Source: UBA6926 sp045562535 (GTDB taxonomy: Bacteria; Chloroflexota; Dehalococcoidia; UBA6926). Taken from it: 64,000 nt of DNA. Location: the NCBI GenBank assembly GCA_045562535.1, contig JBJKVP010000003.1:248001-312000 (forward strand). The letters run 5' to 3'. Both the position numbers and the translations under genes were made by a program. The notes below the pieces were generated by a model. It saw nothing but the letters and a program-made list of their open reading frames with translations, was not told where the DNA came from and ran no database searches. This document shows, one piece after another, positions 33,577-42,499 of the stretch (positions are counted from its first letter, which is position 1; each line of letters opens with the position of its first letter).

Positions 33577-35561
33577 CGGCTTTGCTCCAATATCATATTT
33601 AGATATTCATCTACTTTTCCAAACCAACCACCTGGCAAGAAAATTGTAGAATCAATTTGTTCAACCAAAGCAGGGCCGTAAATCTTATCGCCTGCCAAAA
33701 GTTTTTCTCTAGAGTAAATACTGCATTCGCTATTCATTTTGCTCTTTTCTACTAATAAAGTATGACCCTTGATAGCATGTTCACCGCGTGAACCTGTAAA
33801 TTTATATCGTTTCATTTTCGGTTTTTTTGTAATTCCAATACCCTTTAGGCGTATTGCTACTATCTCGACTACCGCAGAATCATTGCTATGGCCATAGCGC
33901 TGGTGATGCAGCTTATGAAACCGTCGAACTGCAGCATTTAAATTTGTCCCTCTATATGGAACAGTTACTTCATAACCTTGGCCTTGGTATCTAAAATCTA
34001 TGAACTTCCTAGTTTTGATTCTTGAGATTGGAAACCCTGCATTTTTTAATTTTAATTTGGCTTTTTCTTCAAGATCCGTGAAATAAAGACTGATTGATTT
34101 ACCTGGCACCCGAGAAACTTCTTGCATTAGCATCTTTGAATAATCATTTTCAACATCTGTAAGTAACATACCCAACGCCGAAAGCGCGCCAGGATGTTGA
34201 GGAATAAGGACCCGTTTGATTCCCATGGATTCGGCTAACTCGCATGCATGAAGCGGTCCAGCGCCTCCAAATGCCACTAGGGTAAAATTCCGACTGTCAA
34301 ATCCGCGTTCGAGAGATACACGCCTTAGCGCTCTTTGCATATTGGAATTCGCTATATTAATTACTCCTAGAGCTACTTCATTTATGGATAAATTACTGTT
34401 TTCGACAATTGGAGCAAAAGATTCACGAGCAGCTTTAACATCTAAGGATAATTTACCGGCTAATTTTACATCTGTCGGTAATCTACCTAGTATCAGATTG
34501 GCGTCGGTAACTGTCGGCAAATAACCTTTGCCATAAGCGCTAGGGCCAGGATCAGCACCTGCAGATTCGGGCCCAACCGACAAAACCCCTAATTCATCAA
34601 CAGCCGCGATCGATCCTCCTCCAGCCCCTACTGTTTCAATATCAATAGAGGGAACTTTAACAGCGTAACCCCCTATAGACCAATCATTGGTGTACTGTAT
34701 GCCCCCTGGGCAAAGAGAAACATCTGTAGATGTCCCTCCCATATCTAAGGTAATTAAATCAGTAATCCCTGCCTCTTTTGCGATAGAAAAAGCACCAACA
34801 ACCCCTCCGGCAGGCCCACTCAGTAAGGTGTTGACAGGTAATGCTGATGTAGTGTCAAAGTCTAAGGCACCACCTGAGGAAGACATTATTCTCATATCAT
34901 TTGAAAGCAAATTACTAAGTTTACTTAGATACTTTGACATTGGTGGTGAAACATATGCATTCAAAACTGTCGTAGATGTTCGTTCATACTCACGAAATTC
35001 AGGAAGTACGTCGCTCGAAATAAATACAGATTTTATTTCTGGTAGAGTTTCTCTTATTTTGAGGAGGATTTGCCTTTCATGATCTGGATAAATAAAAGAA
35101 AACAATAAGCTGATTGCGATCGATTCGACTTTCAATTTCTTAACTTGGTCTATGAAATATGCAAGTGAATCAAATGTTAACTCTTCTAGAATATTACCTT
35201 CTTTATCTATTCTTTCATTAACTTCAAATCTTAAATTATGAGGAACTAAAGGTTCTGGCCGCGACACTTTTAGAGAATAAAGTTCTTGGCGATTTTGTCG
35301 ACCTATCTCGATAACATCAGCAAAACCGTGTGTTGTTATAAGGGCTGTAATTGCTCCCTTTCCCTCCAAAACGGCGTTAGTCGCAACGGTACATCCATGC
35401 ACTATCTGTTGGCTGTGAGTGAACAGTTGATCATTTAGCCCTGCCATAAACGCTATAGATGGGTCGTCCGGCGTAGAAGAAATTTTATTTACCTTAATAT
35501 GGCCATCATCATCAACGTATACAAAATCTGTAAACGTTCCCCCAATATCGATGCCAATCAT
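33573..35561 (-). CDS. hyuA: Hydantoinase/oxoprolinase subunit A
   Basis: The preferred start is the ATG at 35561, with GAGG about six bases upstream; a GTG at 35573 is in frame. The protein (662 residues) begins I-G-I-D-I-G-G-T-F-T-D-F, the ASKHA-type ATP-binding phosphate loop. It has G-C-T-V-A-T-N-A-V-L-E, S-S-G-G-A-L, L-D-M-G-G-T-S-T-D-V and the E-T-V-G-A-G-G-G-S-I-A segment. P-G-P-S-A-Y-G-K-G follows. This is the ATP-using subunit of the hydantoinase/oxoprolinase family. The flanking transporter and hydrolase genes suggest use of an exogenous nitrogen compound. Confidence 0.94.
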   Translation of the reverse strand: MIGIDIGGTFTDFVYVDDDGHIKVNKISSTPDDPSIAFMAGLNDQLFTHSQQIVHGCTVATNAVLEGKGAITALITTHGFADVIEIGRQNRQELYSLKVSRPEPLVPHNLRFEVNERIDKEGNILEELTFDSLAYFIDQVKKLKVESIAISLLFSFIYPDHERQILLKIRETLPEIKSVFISSDVLPEFREYERTSTTVLNAYVSPPMSKYLSKLSNLLSNDMRIMSSSGGALDFDTTSALPVNTLLSGPAGGVVGAFSIAKEAGITDLITLDMGGTSTDVSLCPGGIQYTNDWSIGGYAVKVPSIDIETVGAGGGSIAAVDELGVLSVGPESAGADPGPSAYGKGYLPTVTDANLILGRLPTDVKLAGKLSLDVKAARESFAPIVENSNLSINEVALGVINIANSNMQRALRRVSLERGFDSRNFTLVAFGGAGPLHACELAESMGIKRVLIPQHPGALSALGMLLTDVENDYSKMLMQEVSRVPGKSISLYFTDLEEKAKLKLKNAGFPISRIKTRKFIDFRYQGQGYEVTVPYRGTNLNAAVRRFHKLHHQRYGHSNDSAVVEIVAIRLKGIGITKKPKMKRYKFTGSRGEHAIKGHTLLVEKSKMNSECSIYSREKLLAGDKIYGPALVEQIDSTIFLPGGWFGKVDEYLNMILEQSR

Positions 35562-35666
35562 AAATAACCTCACAAAATTAGGTCTGTAGTGGATATCGAT
35601 AAATTATAATTAAAAGAGGATTCGTATAATCTTCATCCTCATTCAAAAATTTTTACGAAAAGTGAA

Positions 35667-36053
35667 TTAATTTGGATGCCATTCATCAGGCCCCTTTTCA
35701 ATCAAAAGTGGCACTTCTCTCGAGAGTTCCCCATCAACAGAAACACGCACTTTAAATAAACCATCATGTTCAGCCTGCAAACCAAGGCTCATAAAAAACT
35801 GATGGCCTTGAACAGGCAATAGTTGAGCTGTTATAGGCTCGCTGTGGACTACCTCATTTCCGTTCGGATCTGTGACGCTAATTATAAACGTATGTTCACC
35901 TTCACCATGTAACCTACAATAAATAGCAAATTGAAAAGACATGGGGAACTGAGGAGCACCCACCGTATCAAATATTCCTATAACATGGGCTCGTCCTCTT
36001 TCATCTCTGAAAGCATCCTGCCCTAGTAATAAAGCCGTAACTTCAGCATCCAC
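35667..36053 (-). CDS. DUF6941-like conserved protein
   Basis: This 128-residue protein starts at GTG 36053, with GAGGAG nine bases upstream. Its beginning (L-L-L-G-Q-D-A-F-R-D-E-R-G-R-A-H-V-I-G-I-F-D) and the F-P-M-S-F-Q-F-A-I-Y segment fit my memory of the small beta-rich DUF6941 family, whose function is unknown. The rest alternates like an immunoglobulin-type beta sandwich (H-T-F-I-I-S-V-T-D-P-N-G-N-E-V). No signal peptide is seen, so it is probably cytoplasmic. It follows the zinc-ribbon protein gene by 27 bases and lies 105 bases before hyuA. Confidence 0.6.
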   Translation of the reverse strand: MDAEVTALLLGQDAFRDERGRAHVIGIFDTVGAPQFPMSFQFAIYCRLHGEGEHTFIISVTDPNGNEVVHSEPITAQLLPVQGHQFFMSLGLQAEHDGLFKVRVSVDGELSREVPLLIEKGPDEWHPN

Positions 36054-36080
36054 AACTAGATTCTCCTCATTAAATGATTA

Positions 36081-36740
36081 TTATTTTGCACCAGGACACC
36101 ATTGGTCATGTTCATTTTGTACATCGGCCCAGGTTTCAAAGCCTACATGGCATTGGAGTAAATGGCCACACTTACCGCAGTCTCGGTGTTCGAATGTCTC
36201 AAATGGGTCTACATCTGCTCCCATCATAGCCTGGGAAGCTAATTCAACCAATGATGATAGTCGATCCACTATCATAGTTTGTAATTCACTTAATTCAGTA
36301 GGTAGTGACCTTGCCTGAACACCGTCTAGAGTGAACCTCCCAACGAGCACTAAATGATCGTGGACTAAGGGGGGTAATGTATCTGTTATCGATGAATTCT
36401 GGCTCTCTCTTGCTACCGAAGGACGCTCTATCAATAATTCATCTGCAACCAAAGACACTAAAGCAATATAAAACATGGTAAACACATCATCTACAGAGTC
36501 GGTAGATAACTCTTTCATAGAATCGACTCTAAATTGACCATCCTTTTGATCACTCAGCAAAAATTCATAACTGCGTTTACCAAAATCATTCAAAACATCA
36601 GTTTTGAGATCTTCTAGTAGAGGTATAAAAAGTTGTTCCTTCTCTGTTAAATTATGGGTCTCGCCCAAAAATTGTTGGAAATACTTGCGGGCCCCACTAC
36701 TAGTAGTTAACTGAGAATCAGATGCTGAATGTGATGTCAT
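36081..36740 (-). CDS. Uncharacterised protein with C-terminal Cys motif (possible zinc ribbon)
   Basis: The 219-residue protein is acidic and mostly helical by eye. The last 35 residues hold D-C-G-K-C-G-H-L-L-Q-C-H near 186-197 and a final Q-W-C-P-G, which could together bind zinc. The middle (about 75-180) has V-D-D-V-F-T-M-F-Y-I-A-L-V-S-L-V-A-D-E-L and a hydrophobic L-V-L-V-G-R-F-T-L strand. I recognise no family. AAGGAG stands 13 bases before the ATG, farther than usual, so the start may be slightly different. It is paired with the DUF6941-like gene. Confidence 0.55.
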   Translation of the reverse strand: MTSHSASDSQLTTSSGARKYFQQFLGETHNLTEKEQLFIPLLEDLKTDVLNDFGKRSYEFLLSDQKDGQFRVDSMKELSTDSVDDVFTMFYIALVSLVADELLIERPSVARESQNSSITDTLPPLVHDHLVLVGRFTLDGVQARSLPTELSELQTMIVDRLSSLVELASQAMMGADVDPFETFEHRDCGKCGHLLQCHVGFETWADVQNEHDQWCPGAK

Positions 36741-36914
36741 CTATATGAATTAACTCCTTAATGAATTTATCAAAAAACCAATGATGTAAGTATATATATT
36801 CCTACTCCTGACATACTTAGTATCCCAAGAAGCGTACCGATTGAAATGGATTATTTTTATTTTTCATTCACCAAAGTTTATCATGAGACACGTACGATTT
36901 CTTAACAAATATGT

Positions 36915-38138
36915 TTATTTATCAGTAATTATCAGATCATTACTGCCAGCGCCCGTACCTGTCTCAGGTAACAAAATAGAGGCAAAGAAAAGGGAAGAGG
37001 AAATGGCAAAAATCAATATAAACCCCGGTAGATAATTATCAGTAATATCAAACAACAAACCTACAATAACGGGAGCTACGAAGCTAGAAGCATTCCCAGC
37101 AGTTAACATACATGCCCAAATAGCAGATGCCTTTTCCGGAGTAGAGTCTTTCAATTCCATCGGCACCGTGAAAATTGCCGGTTCATACACCCATTGCAAA
37201 AAACCAGTTAAAAATACAAATAAATATATAAACGGTAAAGTGGTTGAAGCAACTGCACCAAAGGCCGTTATTCCCAGTAAGCCTCCAGCAAACATCAATA
37301 TTGGTCTCCTTTTACCCAGCCGAGCGATCAAAAAACCTCCCAACAAGGTCGCAGGCAAACCAGCAAAAGTAAAGATTGAGGTTGTAAACCCCGCCATAGC
37401 AAGATCAAAGCTTCTTTCCGTCAAATAGTAAGTGGGAAGCCACGTACTCAAAGCTATGAACTGCGCCCATGGCCCAATCACAGCAGCTGATAGCAACCAA
37501 GTCGTTTTATCTTTGAATACCACAGATATTTGCTGTAATATATCTTGCTCGGATTCCTCTTTTAACCCTTGCTCAGTATTTGAACGATAAAACAATAGCC
37601 AAAATACTGCACCAAGAATACCTAAAGCTCCTTCGAAAGATAGCAACATTTTCCATCCCAACCATTCTGCAACCGGAGCTCCAAGAATTAGCCCAACACC
37701 CATTGCAGCAGTAAACGCGGACAAATTCACAGTATTAATAATAGGAATTTCTTTTTCTGGAGCCCACTGCATTATTACAGCCGCTGAAGTTGGTAATATT
37801 ATTGCTGCTCCCAGTCCTTGGACAGTACGAACCAATACTAATAACTCAAATTGCTCCACAAATACAGTTATTACACCGACCCCTAATATAGCCCATCCAG
37901 CGATATAAAATTTATTAAGGCCAAATCGGTTAGTTAAGATACTCATTGGAATGCTGGCTATTGTCACGGTTAAAGTCATACTACTAACATATAAACCCGC
38001 GTAGGAACTAGAAACACCTAACTCCTCTACGACTATCGGAAGTACCGGCGAAGGGCCTATAAAATTCACGGCTGCCACTAAATGCGCGAAAAGCACTAGT
38101 GCATATATGGTAAACCTATATGAATTATGTTGAATCAT
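36915..38138 (-). CDS. MFS transporter
   Basis: This 407-residue protein has about 12 membrane helices. The first half has V-L-P-I-V-V-E-E-L-G-V-S, the loop-2/3 region T-N-R-F-G-L-N-K-F and R-T-V-Q-G-L-G-A-A-I near residue 110. It also has G-L-I-L-G-A-P-V-A-E-W-L-G-W, like the motif C region of several drug or anion porters. The second half starts after a charged loop near 195-205. The substrate is unknown. Its place on the same strand as the hyuA/B region, but upstream of two small genes, makes it a candidate importer or exporter for that locus. It lies seven bases from the lysC stop, so it may instead be transcribed separately. Confidence 0.87.
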   Translation of the reverse strand: MIQHNSYRFTIYALVLFAHLVAAVNFIGPSPVLPIVVEELGVSSSYAGLYVSSMTLTVTIASIPMSILTNRFGLNKFYIAGWAILGVGVITVFVEQFELLVLVRTVQGLGAAIILPTSAAVIMQWAPEKEIPIINTVNLSAFTAAMGVGLILGAPVAEWLGWKMLLSFEGALGILGAVFWLLFYRSNTEQGLKEESEQDILQQISVVFKDKTTWLLSAAVIGPWAQFIALSTWLPTYYLTERSFDLAMAGFTTSIFTFAGLPATLLGGFLIARLGKRRPILMFAGGLLGITAFGAVASTTLPFIYLFVFLTGFLQWVYEPAIFTVPMELKDSTPEKASAIWACMLTAGNASSFVAPVIVGLLFDITDNYLPGFILIFAISSSLFFASILLPETGTGAGSNDLIITDK

Positions 38139-38145
38139 CTATGGT

Positions 38146-39372
38146 TTACGGATTCGAATTATTAACCAAAAAAGCTTCGTTAAGAGCATTTAAGGCCGCC
38201 TCAATAAAATCTTGTTTAATAACACATGTGATACTGATCTCAGCCGTTGTTATCATTTCTATATTTACCCCAGCATCATCAAGGGCTTTAAACATAGTTC
38301 CCGCATATCCAGGCAAGTTCTGGAGTCCAGCCCCCACAATACTAACTTTAGCAAGCGACGAATCTCCGGTAACCTCTTTAGCACCCAGCTCCTCAGCTAT
38401 ATCTTTAACATAACCAAGTGTCAAATCTAAGGTGTCTTCAGTGACAGTGAAAGACATGTCGCTGTAGCCATCGTGGCCGGTATTCTGAACTATAATATCG
38501 ACACTAATTCCGTAATCAGCTAGAGGAGCAAAGATTTTTGCAGCTATCCCAGGTACATCAGGGACACCAGAAACTGTAACTCTAGCTACATTTCTATCCT
38601 GAGTTATGCCACGAACCTTATTACTATTTTCCATATCAATGCTCCCTCGAATTAATGTCCCTAATCTATCATCGCCAAAAGTAGACCCGACAAAGATAGG
38701 TGTTTCATTTAACAAAGCAAGCTCTACAGCCCTGCTATGAATAACTTGTGCGCCCTCACTCGATAATTCCAACATTTCCTCATAAGATATTTCATCTATC
38801 CTATTAACATCGGGTAATAGCCTTGGATCCGCTTGGTAAACACCTGCCACGTCAGTATATATCTCACATATATCCGCACCCATAGCGGCAGCTATGCCGA
38901 CGGCAGTTGTATCAGAGCCACCTCTACCCAAAGTAGTTAGTTCATTATCACTATCAATTCCTTGAAATCCTGCAACAACCACGATCTTCCTCTGTCCAAT
39001 CTCTTGAGTGATCCTGGACGTTTCAATATCGGATATAGAAGCTCTTGAAAAAAAAGAGTCCGTAAATATACCGGCTTGTGCTCCAGTAAGACTCAACGCT
39101 GGTATACCCAAATTATGGAAAGCCATTGCTAGTAATGAACTGGAAATACTTTCGCCCGTAGATAGCAATTTATCCATTTCACGAAGATCTAAATCATCGG
39201 AAATTTGTTTCGCAAGATTGATCAAGTCATCAGTGGTGTCGCCCATCGCCGAAACAACTATCACAAAATCATCGCCGTTGGAATAATCATCGGCAACTTT
39301 TCTTGCAATTTTCTGGATGTTATCTATGGTAGCAACGGACGTCCCACCATACTTTTGCACTCTAAGAACCAA
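38146..39372 (-). CDS. lysC: Aspartate kinase
   Basis: Aspartate kinase phosphorylates aspartate at the head of Lys/Thr/Met synthesis. The frame is open to 39435, but I place the start at the TTG at 39372 (408 residues). It follows GGGAG by about six bases and gives the usual N-terminus V-L-R-V-Q-K-Y-G-G-T-S-V. A-T-L-G-R-G-G-S-D-T-T-A-V-type active-site residues are present near 150. Two ACT domains fill the C-terminal third (about 265-408; V-T-V-S-G-V-P-D-V-P-G-I-A and V-S-I-V-G-A-G-L-Q-N-L-P-G-Y-A), which predicts feedback inhibition by Lys and/or Thr. The start overlaps the end of thrB by 11 bases. Confidence 0.94.
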   Translation of the reverse strand: MVLRVQKYGGTSVATIDNIQKIARKVADDYSNGDDFVIVVSAMGDTTDDLINLAKQISDDLDLREMDKLLSTGESISSSLLAMAFHNLGIPALSLTGAQAGIFTDSFFSRASISDIETSRITQEIGQRKIVVVAGFQGIDSDNELTTLGRGGSDTTAVGIAAAMGADICEIYTDVAGVYQADPRLLPDVNRIDEISYEEMLELSSEGAQVIHSRAVELALLNETPIFVGSTFGDDRLGTLIRGSIDMENSNKVRGITQDRNVARVTVSGVPDVPGIAAKIFAPLADYGISVDIIVQNTGHDGYSDMSFTVTEDTLDLTLGYVKDIAEELGAKEVTGDSSLAKVSIVGAGLQNLPGYAGTMFKALDDAGVNIEMITTAEISITCVIKQDFIEAALNALNEAFLVNNSNP

Positions 39373-40288
39373 CTTCTTCTCCCAAAATATAAGCACCTTT
39401 ATAGGAAGGGGCAACAACAAGTATCTGACCATCAATTTTATGGTTTTTTATATGCTCTTCCAATCGATATTTGATATCGTTAACTTTCTCTGAAGAGGTA
39501 AATCCGATCACTGAGGGCCCAGCTCCTGAAATAAAAGACCCGTACGCGCCATGGTTTTTCATTACACTAATCATTGATTCCATATTGGGTGATAATTTAG
39601 ATCTGTAATCTTGGTGTAGACGATCTTCAGTTGAAATTCTCAAGTCTTCCCATTCACCCATCATCAAAGATCTAATTGTTAAGGCGGTCCTAGAAAGATT
39701 AAATACCGCACTTTCCAAAGGAACTTCTTGAGGCAATGCGGAACGTGATTCGGACGTCGCAAGAATTTCGTTAGGAACAAAAATCAAGCAATTTAGACCC
39801 TCTTGCATTGTAATCGCTCTATCTAAGTAGTTATCCTCTGTTTTAATTACGAGACGAGCACCTCCAAATAAAGCAGGTGCTACATTATCGGGGTGCCCTT
39901 CTATCTTACTTGCAACATCAAGTAAGTCTTCATTGGTAAGAGCATTACTTGCATAATGGTTTGCGATAAGTAATCCAGCAACCACTGCTGCTGCGCTGCT
40001 ACCTAACCCTCTTGTTAGCGGTATATTGTTCTTAGAATGAATCGAAAGTACAGGCGGTTCTATTCCTGCTCTAAGGCAACCAGCCTCGATAGATTGGTAC
40101 ACTAGATTACCTTTATCGTTAGGCAATATATCAGCACCCTCACCGTCAACAGTGATACGACTCTCTTTACTAACGGAAACATCTAGAGTATTCCATAGAT
40201 CTAAAGCCATACCAATCGAATCAAAGCCTGAGCCAAAATTAGCGGTCGTAGCCGGAACTGCAACAACAATATTACTAGATCTATCCAT
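39362..40288 (-). CDS. thrB: Homoserine kinase
   Basis: ThrB phosphorylates homoserine on the way to threonine. The 308-residue GHMP kinase has V-P-A-T-T-A-N-F-G-S-G-F-D near the N-terminus, the ATP-binding P-L-T-R-G-L-G-S-S-A-A-A-V loop (about 88-100), G-H-P-D-N-V-A-P-A and a C-terminal G-A-Y-G-S-F-I-S-G-A-G-P-S. It precedes and overlaps lysC on the minus strand. The pairing of homoserine kinase with aspartokinase supports a threonine-branch operon; thrC and hom are not in this window. Confidence 0.95.
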   Translation of the reverse strand: MDRSSNIVVAVPATTANFGSGFDSIGMALDLWNTLDVSVSKESRITVDGEGADILPNDKGNLVYQSIEAGCLRAGIEPPVLSIHSKNNIPLTRGLGSSAAAVVAGLLIANHYASNALTNEDLLDVASKIEGHPDNVAPALFGGARLVIKTEDNYLDRAITMQEGLNCLIFVPNEILATSESRSALPQEVPLESAVFNLSRTALTIRSLMMGEWEDLRISTEDRLHQDYRSKLSPNMESMISVMKNHGAYGSFISGAGPSVIGFTSSEKVNDIKYRLEEHIKNHKIDGQILVVAPSYKGAYILGEEVGS

Positions 40289-40506
40289 ATCTTTTAATCT
40301 CGACCAGGTTAATCAATTTGTCTCCTAAAAACTGATAATACACCCTTAACAATAGCTTAATACATAAATTAACATGGATAAACAAGAGATCGTTAGTACA
40401 TACGCCTCACAAATACATACTTTAAATATAAGTGAAAGAACATCAATTAGTTAAATCAGGACATCGCAGCGTTTGAATCTCTCACTTAACTAAGACTATA
40501 TTATGC

Positions 40507-41286
40507 TTACAAACTGAGGTCAGGGTTTTCATTCTTTATACTATTCCACAATTTAATTTTTTTTTCGAAAACTTCTGGATTATCATCTTGAGCAAAAGGT
40601 ACCTGAACATAACGTAGATAACCTCCAGTTTTTCTAATACCATCTTTTGTAGATACTTTCTTCGAACTAAATGGGGGTTTTAAAATAGACTCCATGTTAA
40701 ACAAAACAGCGTGTTTTAAGCGCATAGACATCGCAGGATCGCCTTTCCATAAGCGAACTCCTTCTAAAGTTTTTGGATGGTAAACTGCCCTCCTTATGTA
40801 GGCATTTTTCCCAAAATTAGCAAAGTCTTCCCCGTCTGGGAATTTGCTTGGAGAAAACAAGGTTTTCTGTACGTATATGAACCCCACGATATAATAATCT
40901 CTCTGTTGGGGGCTAAATTTTTCATCATGCTGTGTTAATAATGATAAGAAAATAATATAGTCTCCTGGCTTACATAGCATAAGTTTTCTTTTATATTGAG
41001 AATCGTCTATGTACCCTCCATACGTAAAACTTTGAAATTCAGGATCATCCATAACTCGAACGTTTCGATATCGGCTAGAAACGTAATTGGATAGTGGCTC
41101 TTCAGAATTGTTAAAGGATCCTATTTTAGGATAAGCAGGTAAAGTTGGAGCCCAAAGAGATCGTTCCTCTGGCTTTGGCATTAATTCAAAAGTTCTGTCT
41201 GGGAAAACTGGGCTTCTTATTGCTCCATGTCGGGAGTTAACCCCCACAGTCACTAAAAAAATCCTACCAGACAGATCAATATCCAT
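40507..41286 (-). CDS. Nmad3-like protein (nucleotide-modification-associated domain), candidate
   Basis: This 259-residue protein looks to me like the Nmad3 family, defined by computational work on DNA base-hypermodification systems. It has an N-terminal strand I-F-L-V-T-V-G-V-N-S-R-H-G followed by P-V-F-P-D-R-T-F-E-L-M-P-K-P-E. It then has D-P-E-F-Q-S-F-T-Y-G (about 79-88), C-K-P-G-D-Y-I-I-F-L-S-L-L, and Y-Y-I-V-G-F-I-Y-V near residue 134. No catalytic mechanism is established to my knowledge. The gene is alone, divergent from queG across a 67-base A+T-rich gap, with no methyltransferase or restriction gene nearby. The assignment rests on recalled motifs and needs a profile search. Confidence 0.5.
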   Translation of the reverse strand: MDIDLSGRIFLVTVGVNSRHGAIRSPVFPDRTFELMPKPEERSLWAPTLPAYPKIGSFNNSEEPLSNYVSSRYRNVRVMDDPEFQSFTYGGYIDDSQYKRKLMLCKPGDYIIFLSLLTQHDEKFSPQQRDYYIVGFIYVQKTLFSPSKFPDGEDFANFGKNAYIRRAVYHPKTLEGVRLWKGDPAMSMRLKHAVLFNMESILKPPFSSKKVSTKDGIRKTGGYLRYVQVPFAQDDNPEVFEKKIKLWNSIKNENPDLSL

Positions 41287-41353
41287 ATTTTTTACCTAAT
41301 ATATCCAAGTAATCATAGATTTATAATTATAGTTCAATATAATTATCAGTAAA

Positions 41354-42499
41354 ATGATAGCAGACAGCCACATAACAACTAACAAAATCCGGGATTTAGC
41401 AAATTCACATGGTTTTGACATGGTAGGTTTTGCTTCTGCAGAACCATTTGATAAAAGCAAAAACTTTATAGTCGAGCGTGTGGATGAAGGTTTATTATCT
41501 GGTTTAAGCTGGTTCACTAAAGAACGAGTAGAGAGAGGTTCAAATCCTAAAAATATACTAGCAGATGCAAAATCAATAATATCTCTTGGTCTCAGTTATT
41601 ACACTACGAAACCTGAAGAAAATAGAGACTCTGTAAATGGAAAAATTGCAATGTATGCGTGGGGAGACGACTACCACAGAATATTTGAACGGAAAATTAA
41701 AGATTTTATAGTAGATTTAAAAGAGCTGACAGGTAAGGAAACTAATACCCATTGGTACACTGATACAGGTCCGATGTCAGATCGAGCTGTTGCACAAAGA
41801 GCGGGTGTGGGGTGGTTTGGGAAAAACACAAACATACTAACAAATAAAGGCTCTTGGGTGGTATTAGCACAAATTATTACGAATTTAGATTTAGAAGAAT
41901 CGTTGGTTTCAAAAAAACACTGCGGAACATGCACGATGTGTATAGACGCGTGTCCAACTGACGCAATCATAGGGCCGGGGATATTAGATAATAATAAATG
42001 TATATCCTATCTCACCATAGAGCATAAAGGCCCCATACCAATAGAGCTAAGATCAAAGATGGGTAATTGGATATTCGGGTGCGACATCTGCCAAGACGTT
42101 TGCCCTGTAAATCGTAAGCAAGCATTAGGCCAGGCGTATAATAGCTTTTCACAAAAAGACTCCGAGAGAGTTTCACCCGACCTTATATCTTTACTAAAAA
42201 TATCTGAAAAAGCGTTTAGAGAAAGATTCGCGAAAAGCCCAGTATTGAGAGCGAAAGTGGATGGAATTAAAAGAAATGTATGTGTAGCACTTGGTAACAT
42301 TAAAGACCCGTCCACAGTAGAGCATCTTTCTGAGGCACTTATCAAAGAATCTACGCTTGTCAGAGGGCACGCGGCTTGGGCACTTGGCCAAATAAAAACT
42401 GCTTCTGCTATACGAGCTTTAACTTTAAGAAAAAAAACAGAAAAAGATCTTTGGGTTCTTGAAGAAATAGACCTAGCGTTAGACGCAGAAACCCGTTAA
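41354..42499 (+). CDS. queG: Epoxyqueuosine reductase QueG
   Basis: QueG uses cobalamin and two [4Fe-4S] clusters to reduce epoxyqueuosine to queuosine in tRNA. The 381-residue protein has a cobalamin-binding N-terminal half (G-F-D-M-V-G-F-A, then L-S-W-F-T-K-E-R, and D-T-G-P-M-S-D-R-A-V-A-Q-R-A-G-V-G-W-F-G-K-N-T near residue 150). The ferredoxin motifs are C-G-T-C-T-M-C-I-D-A-C-P and C-D-I-C-Q-D-V-C-P. C-terminal HEAT-like repeats include R-G-H-A-A-W-A-L-G. It converges on rpe with a four-base overlap. No other queuosine gene is in the window. Confidence 0.95.
   Translation: MIADSHITTNKIRDLANSHGFDMVGFASAEPFDKSKNFIVERVDEGLLSGLSWFTKERVERGSNPKNILADAKSIISLGLSYYTTKPEENRDSVNGKIAMYAWGDDYHRIFERKIKDFIVDLKELTGKETNTHWYTDTGPMSDRAVAQRAGVGWFGKNTNILTNKGSWVVLAQIITNLDLEESLVSKKHCGTCTMCIDACPTDAIIGPGILDNNKCISYLTIEHKGPIPIELRSKMGNWIFGCDICQDVCPVNRKQALGQAYNSFSQKDSERVSPDLISLLKISEKAFRERFAKSPVLRAKVDGIKRNVCVALGNIKDPSTVEHLSEALIKESTLVRGHAAWALGQIKTASAIRALTLRKKTEKDLWVLEEIDLALDAETR

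Noticed and set aside
29901..38138. The hydantoinase region as a mobile or recently transferred island
   Set aside because: No integrase, transposase, flanking repeat or tRNA was found, and base composition appears like the neighbours.
40374..40454. A 26-codon frame in the gap between thrB and the Nmad3-like gene
   Set aside because: Starts with ATG but has no ribosome site, no family resemblance and lies in plain A+T-rich spacer.
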